Shown here one piece after another: positions 61,003 to 64,000 of a stretch of DNA of 64,000 nt. The stretch's first letter is position 1. Every line of letters begins with the position of its first letter. The translations under genes were made by a program, and so were the position numbers. Source of the stretch: Clostridium vincentii (GTDB lineage Bacteria > Bacillota > Clostridia > Clostridiales > Clostridiaceae); NCBI RefSeq assembly GCF_002995745.1, contig NZ_PVXQ01000019.1, forward strand, positions 1 to 64,000. The letters are read 5' to 3'. The notes under the pieces were generated by a model. The model saw nothing but the letters and a program-made list of their open reading frames with translations. It ran no database searches and was not told the DNA's origin.

Positions 61003-62004
61003 CTAAACTTGAATATACTCTTGTGGATTAATTGGGACTCCGTTTACTCTCACTTCAAAATGTAAATGGGGTCCTGTACTATTTCCTGTATTACCTACAT
61101 TACCAATTAAATCTCCTTTTTTTACTTCTGCTCCTACAGTTGTTTTAAATTCATTTAAATGAGCATATACAGTCATTATATTATTATCGTGTTCTATTAC
61201 TATTTTATTTCCATAACCATTTTCATAATAGCATTCCTTAACAACTCCATCTATGGCTGAATAAACAGGGTCTCCTGTATCATTCCCAATATCCATTCCA
61301 TTGTGCATCCTTCCCCAACGCTTCCCAAAGAGAGATGTTATAGTACCTCCTTCTGTTGGATACTCTAAAAATGCAACTTTATCTTCAATTGGATCTTTTA
61401 CCCCTTTATAAACAACTGTATCCTTACTATTTACTATGGTCTTTTCTTGTACTATCTCTTCTCCGGTCTTTATTCCATTAGTATAATTCACATTGGCTAC
61501 TACCTCTTTATAGCCACTCATTCCTTCTTCCTTTAGTATTTCTCCCATATACATATCCTCTTTCTGCACGGTCTTTATACTAGGTTCTATTGTCTCCTGT
61601 CTAGTTTCTTTACATTTCATATTAACATCTATATATTTTTCATCATTATTTTCATCTACTATCTTTTCCGCTATTTCTTCTATGGAATCCGAAGTTGATA
61701 TTACATTTTTATATTCCTCATATTTATCATTTGCTTTAATGTCTATGGACAGTATAGTATCTTTGTTAACTACGCTATCCTCTATGTACAGCTCTCCAAC
61801 TTTCCTTAGTATTTCTTTACTAGCATCTATATCTACATCTGTTTTATAAGTTTTATCTTCCACCTTCATAGCAGATACCGTGGGTTCACCCTCTATAGTT
61901 AGTAATATATTACCATAACTACTCTCCAATCCTCCTCCTAGTATAGTTGTTAAACAAATACTAAAGGCGCTTACCATCAATGTTTTTTTTATGCTTATAT
62001 TCAT
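61003..62004 (-). CDS. M23 family peptidase with G5 domain
   Basis: Exported cell-wall peptidase of 333 residues. A signal sequence (KKTLMVSAFSICLTTILGG) precedes a spacer, a G5 domain (about 150-210; VVANVNYTNGIKTGEEIVQE) and a C-terminal M23 domain with metal ligands in MHNGMDIGN and HLHFEVRVNG. Such proteins cut peptidoglycan cross-bridges. The start at 62004 follows AAAGGAAG; an upstream in-frame ATG (62028) has no site. No good terminator is seen downstream. Confidence 0.9.
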   Translation of the reverse strand: MNISIKKTLMVSAFSICLTTILGGGLESSYGNILLTIEGEPTVSAMKVEDKTYKTDVDIDASKEILRKVGELYIEDSVVNKDTILSIDIKANDKYEEYKNVISTSDSIEEIAEKIVDENNDEKYIDVNMKCKETRQETIEPSIKTVQKEDMYMGEILKEEGMSGYKEVVANVNYTNGIKTGEEIVQEKTIVNSKDTVVYKGVKDPIEDKVAFLEYPTEGGTITSLFGKRWGRMHNGMDIGNDTGDPVYSAIDGVVKECYYENGYGNKIVIEHDNNIMTVYAHLNEFKTTVGAEVKKGDLIGNVGNTGNSTGPHLHFEVRVNGVPINPQEYIQV

Positions 62005-62164
62005 ACATCTTCCTTTCGAATGAGACACATAATGTAATTTACCCTCTTTGTGAGTTTTTATTCATTTTCAAAAAGTTGTTATCCCATTGACCCTTTGTTA
62101 TAATTAAATTTATATATACTAATACTATAATTATCAAATTATTAGAAAAGGAGAAATTTAGAAT

Positions 62165-63163
62165 ATGAGCACTTTTATGCTTAAAAATACTAGTTTAAAT
62201 TTCACTCCTGTTAGTGATGTTTTTATCGAAAAATATATGGTTAATGCTCGAGGAGAGTTTGTAAAAGTGTATTTACTTCTACTAAAGTATAATACTTCTA
62301 ATGAACCTGGAGTTAATGGGGCTATATTGGCATCTTCCTTGAATTTACTAGAATCTGATGTTATGAATGCATTGAATTATTGGAATGATCAAGGAGTCAT
62401 AAAGCTTGTTAGATTGGATAAAATGAATAATTTCAATATAGAATTCTTGCCCTTAGATGATGTTACTAAAGAAACACCTCGTGAAGTTAACCTTCTTGAG
62501 GCCTTAAATAACACCGATACTACAGATATGCTTAGAGATATTGAAAGAATTGTAGGTAGACCTTTATCCTCTAAAGAAATGGAAATATATCTTGGATGGC
62601 AAAGGGATTTCTCCTTCTCGGCAGAGTTAATATTAATTTTAGTAGAATACTGTGCATCAAAAGGTAAAAGCGATTATAGATACATAGAAAAAGTGGCTTT
62701 AGCTTGGCATGATATGGGTATAAATTCAATTCCTATGGCCCAAACTTATATTAAACAAACTGAGGATAAATGGATTAAATTCAGGAAAATCCTTGCTTAT
62801 TTAGGAATTAAAAATGCTGAAATAATGAAACCTCAAGAGCAACTTTTAGAAAAATGGTTATTTACTTATAAATTTGACCTACCTTTAATCCAAAAAGCCT
62901 CCGACATATGCTTTGAAAGACTTAATAGAGCTGACTTTAAATATATAGATGGCATACTGTCAAAATGGGTTAAGGAAAATATTAAAACTATGGAAGAAGT
63001 AGCCGCTAAAGACAAGCAACATAAAAGCACTTATAATAAACCAGCATATTCAACTAATGGAAAAAATAATAATAGCAATACTGGATTCAATAATTTTGAA
63101 CCAAGATCCTATGATTATGATTCTTTAGAAAAAAAATTGTTAGGATGGGATAATGATGATTAA
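62165..63163 (+). CDS. DnaD domain protein (primosome component)
   Basis: Replication-initiation protein of 332 residues. The N-terminal winged-helix part (about 15-100) is followed by a DnaD/DnaB_2 domain (about 130-200; IERIVGRPLSSKEMEIYLGW) and a second similar helical unit (about 205-285). The C-terminal tail is Asn-rich. It should help load the replicative helicase with the DnaC/DnaI-type ATPase encoded next, whose start overlaps its end by 11 bases. AAAAGGAG precedes the ATG. Confidence 0.9.
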   Translation: MSTFMLKNTSLNFTPVSDVFIEKYMVNARGEFVKVYLLLLKYNTSNEPGVNGAILASSLNLLESDVMNALNYWNDQGVIKLVRLDKMNNFNIEFLPLDDVTKETPREVNLLEALNNTDTTDMLRDIERIVGRPLSSKEMEIYLGWQRDFSFSAELILILVEYCASKGKSDYRYIEKVALAWHDMGINSIPMAQTYIKQTEDKWIKFRKILAYLGIKNAEIMKPQEQLLEKWLFTYKFDLPLIQKASDICFERLNRADFKYIDGILSKWVKENIKTMEEVAAKDKQHKSTYNKPAYSTNGKNNNSNTGFNNFEPRSYDYDSLEKKLLGWDNDD

Positions 63164-64000
63164 TGGATATCAATCAAGGCTATTAAATATTTATTCAAAA
63201 ATAAGAGAGTCAGAAACTAAAAAATTAAAGGATAGAAAAGCTGAAATAAAAAATTTGCATCCCAGGATAATAGAATTAGATAACAAAATTCAAAAATTAT
63301 CTCTTTCTCTTTCCCTTGCAATTTTAAAATCTAAGGACGATAAAAAAACCTTAGATACATATAAAGATTCAATAACTGAATTTAGAGCGCAAAAATACGA
63401 GATGTTAGTTTCTAATGGATATCCTCCTGAATTTTTAAATCTAACTTATCAATGTAAAAAATGTAATGATACTGGATTCATAGTTAATACTAAATGTACG
63501 TGCTATAAAAAAAAGCTAATTCAACTCTGTTATGAGAACTCTTTACTCCAAGATATCCTTAGAGAAAAGAATTTTAATAATTTTGATATATCATTATTTT
63601 CTTCTCATAAAATTGGAGACGATAAATATTCTCCAAGAAAAAACATGGAAAATACGCTAGAGTACATTACTGGAGATTATATACCAAACTTTGCTACTAC
63701 CAAAACTAATCTTTTATTCTATGGTAATCCTGGTAGTGGAAAAAGCTATTTATCCTACTGTCTAGCCAAGGAATTATTAGATTTAGGATATCTTGTTGTA
63801 TATAAGACCTCTGATGAAATAATAAGTGATTTAAAGGATATTAGATTTAATAATAATAGTAACCTTCAGGAAATATTATTAGATTGTGATTTGTTAATTA
63901 TAGATGATTTAGGTGCAGAGCAGCGAAATGAGTTTACAGTTACAGAGCTATTTAATCTTCTAAATAAGAAATTACTCCGTAATAAGAGGATGTTAGTTTC
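63153..64000 (+). CDS. DnaC/DnaI-type helicase loader, truncated by window end
   Basis: AAA+ ATPase that loads DnaB-type helicase. The frame is open from ATG 63153 (or 63156) to the window edge, at least 282 residues. An N-terminal coiled region (about 10-75) precedes a zinc-type motif (YQCKKCNDTGFI with CTCY), Walker A GNPGSGKS and Walker B LLIIDDLGAE. The start overlaps dnaD. The 3' end is outside the window. Confidence 0.9.
   Translation, partial: MMINGYQSRLLNIYSKIRESETKKLKDRKAEIKNLHPRIIELDNKIQKLSLSLSLAILKSKDDKKTLDTYKDSITEFRAQKYEMLVSNGYPPEFLNLTYQCKKCNDTGFIVNTKCTCYKKKLIQLCYENSLLQDILREKNFNNFDISLFSSHKIGDDKYSPRKNMENTLEYITGDYIPNFATTKTNLLFYGNPGSGKSYLSYCLAKELLDLGYLVVYKTSDEIISDLKDIRFNNNSNLQEILLDCDLLIIDDLGAEQRNEFTVTELFNLLNKKLLRNKRMLV

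Overview
The window is AT-rich with tightly packed genes, strong AGGAGG-type ribosome binding sites and many hairpin terminators. Together with a Tlp-type small acid-soluble spore protein, DegV, DnaD followed by a DnaC/DnaI-type loader, CheX/CheV chemotaxis proteins and an H-NOX chemoreceptor, this points to a spore-forming anaerobic Firmicute, most likely Clostridium sensu stricto. It reads as ordinary chromosome. I saw no IS element, prophage, CRISPR array, rRNA operon or replication origin. The run rlmH, walJ-like, murA, dnaD, dnaC at the right end resembles gene neighbourhoods near oriC in Firmicutes, but that is inference.

Layout. 1-0.8 kb: tRNA-Arg(CCT), its terminator, a decayed stretch and one copy of a dispersed repeat. 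0.8-8.6 kb: P-type ATPase, DegV, PlsC, a TPR-like protein, an HD-GYP protein and a PucR regulator. 8.7-13.6 kb (minus strand): bifunctional homocysteine methyltransferase/methylene-THF reductase overlapped by a LysR gene, an AIM24-family protein and the FetAB exporter. 13.7-15.8 kb: a DUF4405 membrane protein, a stand-alone 52-residue CAT antiterminator domain, Ogt and a DUF1294 protein. 15.8-19.1 kb: a sensory cluster of CheX, a response regulator fused to a CheX-like domain, and a methyl-accepting protein with an H-NOX heme domain that keeps every residue associated with O2 binding. 19.5-24.0 kb: a complete livJHMGF branched-chain amino acid importer. 24-29.5 kb: a two-gene ABC exporter, CheV and two Cof-type HAD phosphatases.

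29.6-47.7 kb is a maltodextrin/glycogen locus. It holds an MsmX-type ATPase, MalG, MalF with a long N-terminal coiled coil, a small membrane protein, a maltodextrin-binding lipoprotein, glycogen/maltodextrin phosphorylase with an acidic 12-residue repeat insert, MalQ, a GDE-type debranching enzyme, type I pullulanase, a GH31 alpha-glucosidase and an XRE-TPR regulator. Imported maltodextrins would be debranched, rearranged by MalQ and phosphorolysed to glucose-1-phosphate. The two divergent promoter regions carry similarly spaced inverted half-sites, suggesting one regulator acts on both.

47.7-64 kb: an ArsR/EFR1 ferredoxin pair, a Gfo/Idh oxidoreductase, RlmH, Tlp, a LacI relic, SerC, Hsp20, an LUD-domain protein, a SEC-C protein, WalJ-like hydrolase, MurA, two enzyme-fold proteins that have lost catalytic residues, a YdcZ-type membrane protein, an MBL hydrolase, a subtilase, an M23/G5 peptidase, DnaD and the start of DnaC.

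The items most worth a second look are the O2-type H-NOX chemoreceptor, the paired half-sites in the maltodextrin locus, the coiled-coil MalF, the stand-alone CAT domain, and three genes whose ribosome binding sites point to ATT or ATA start codons.
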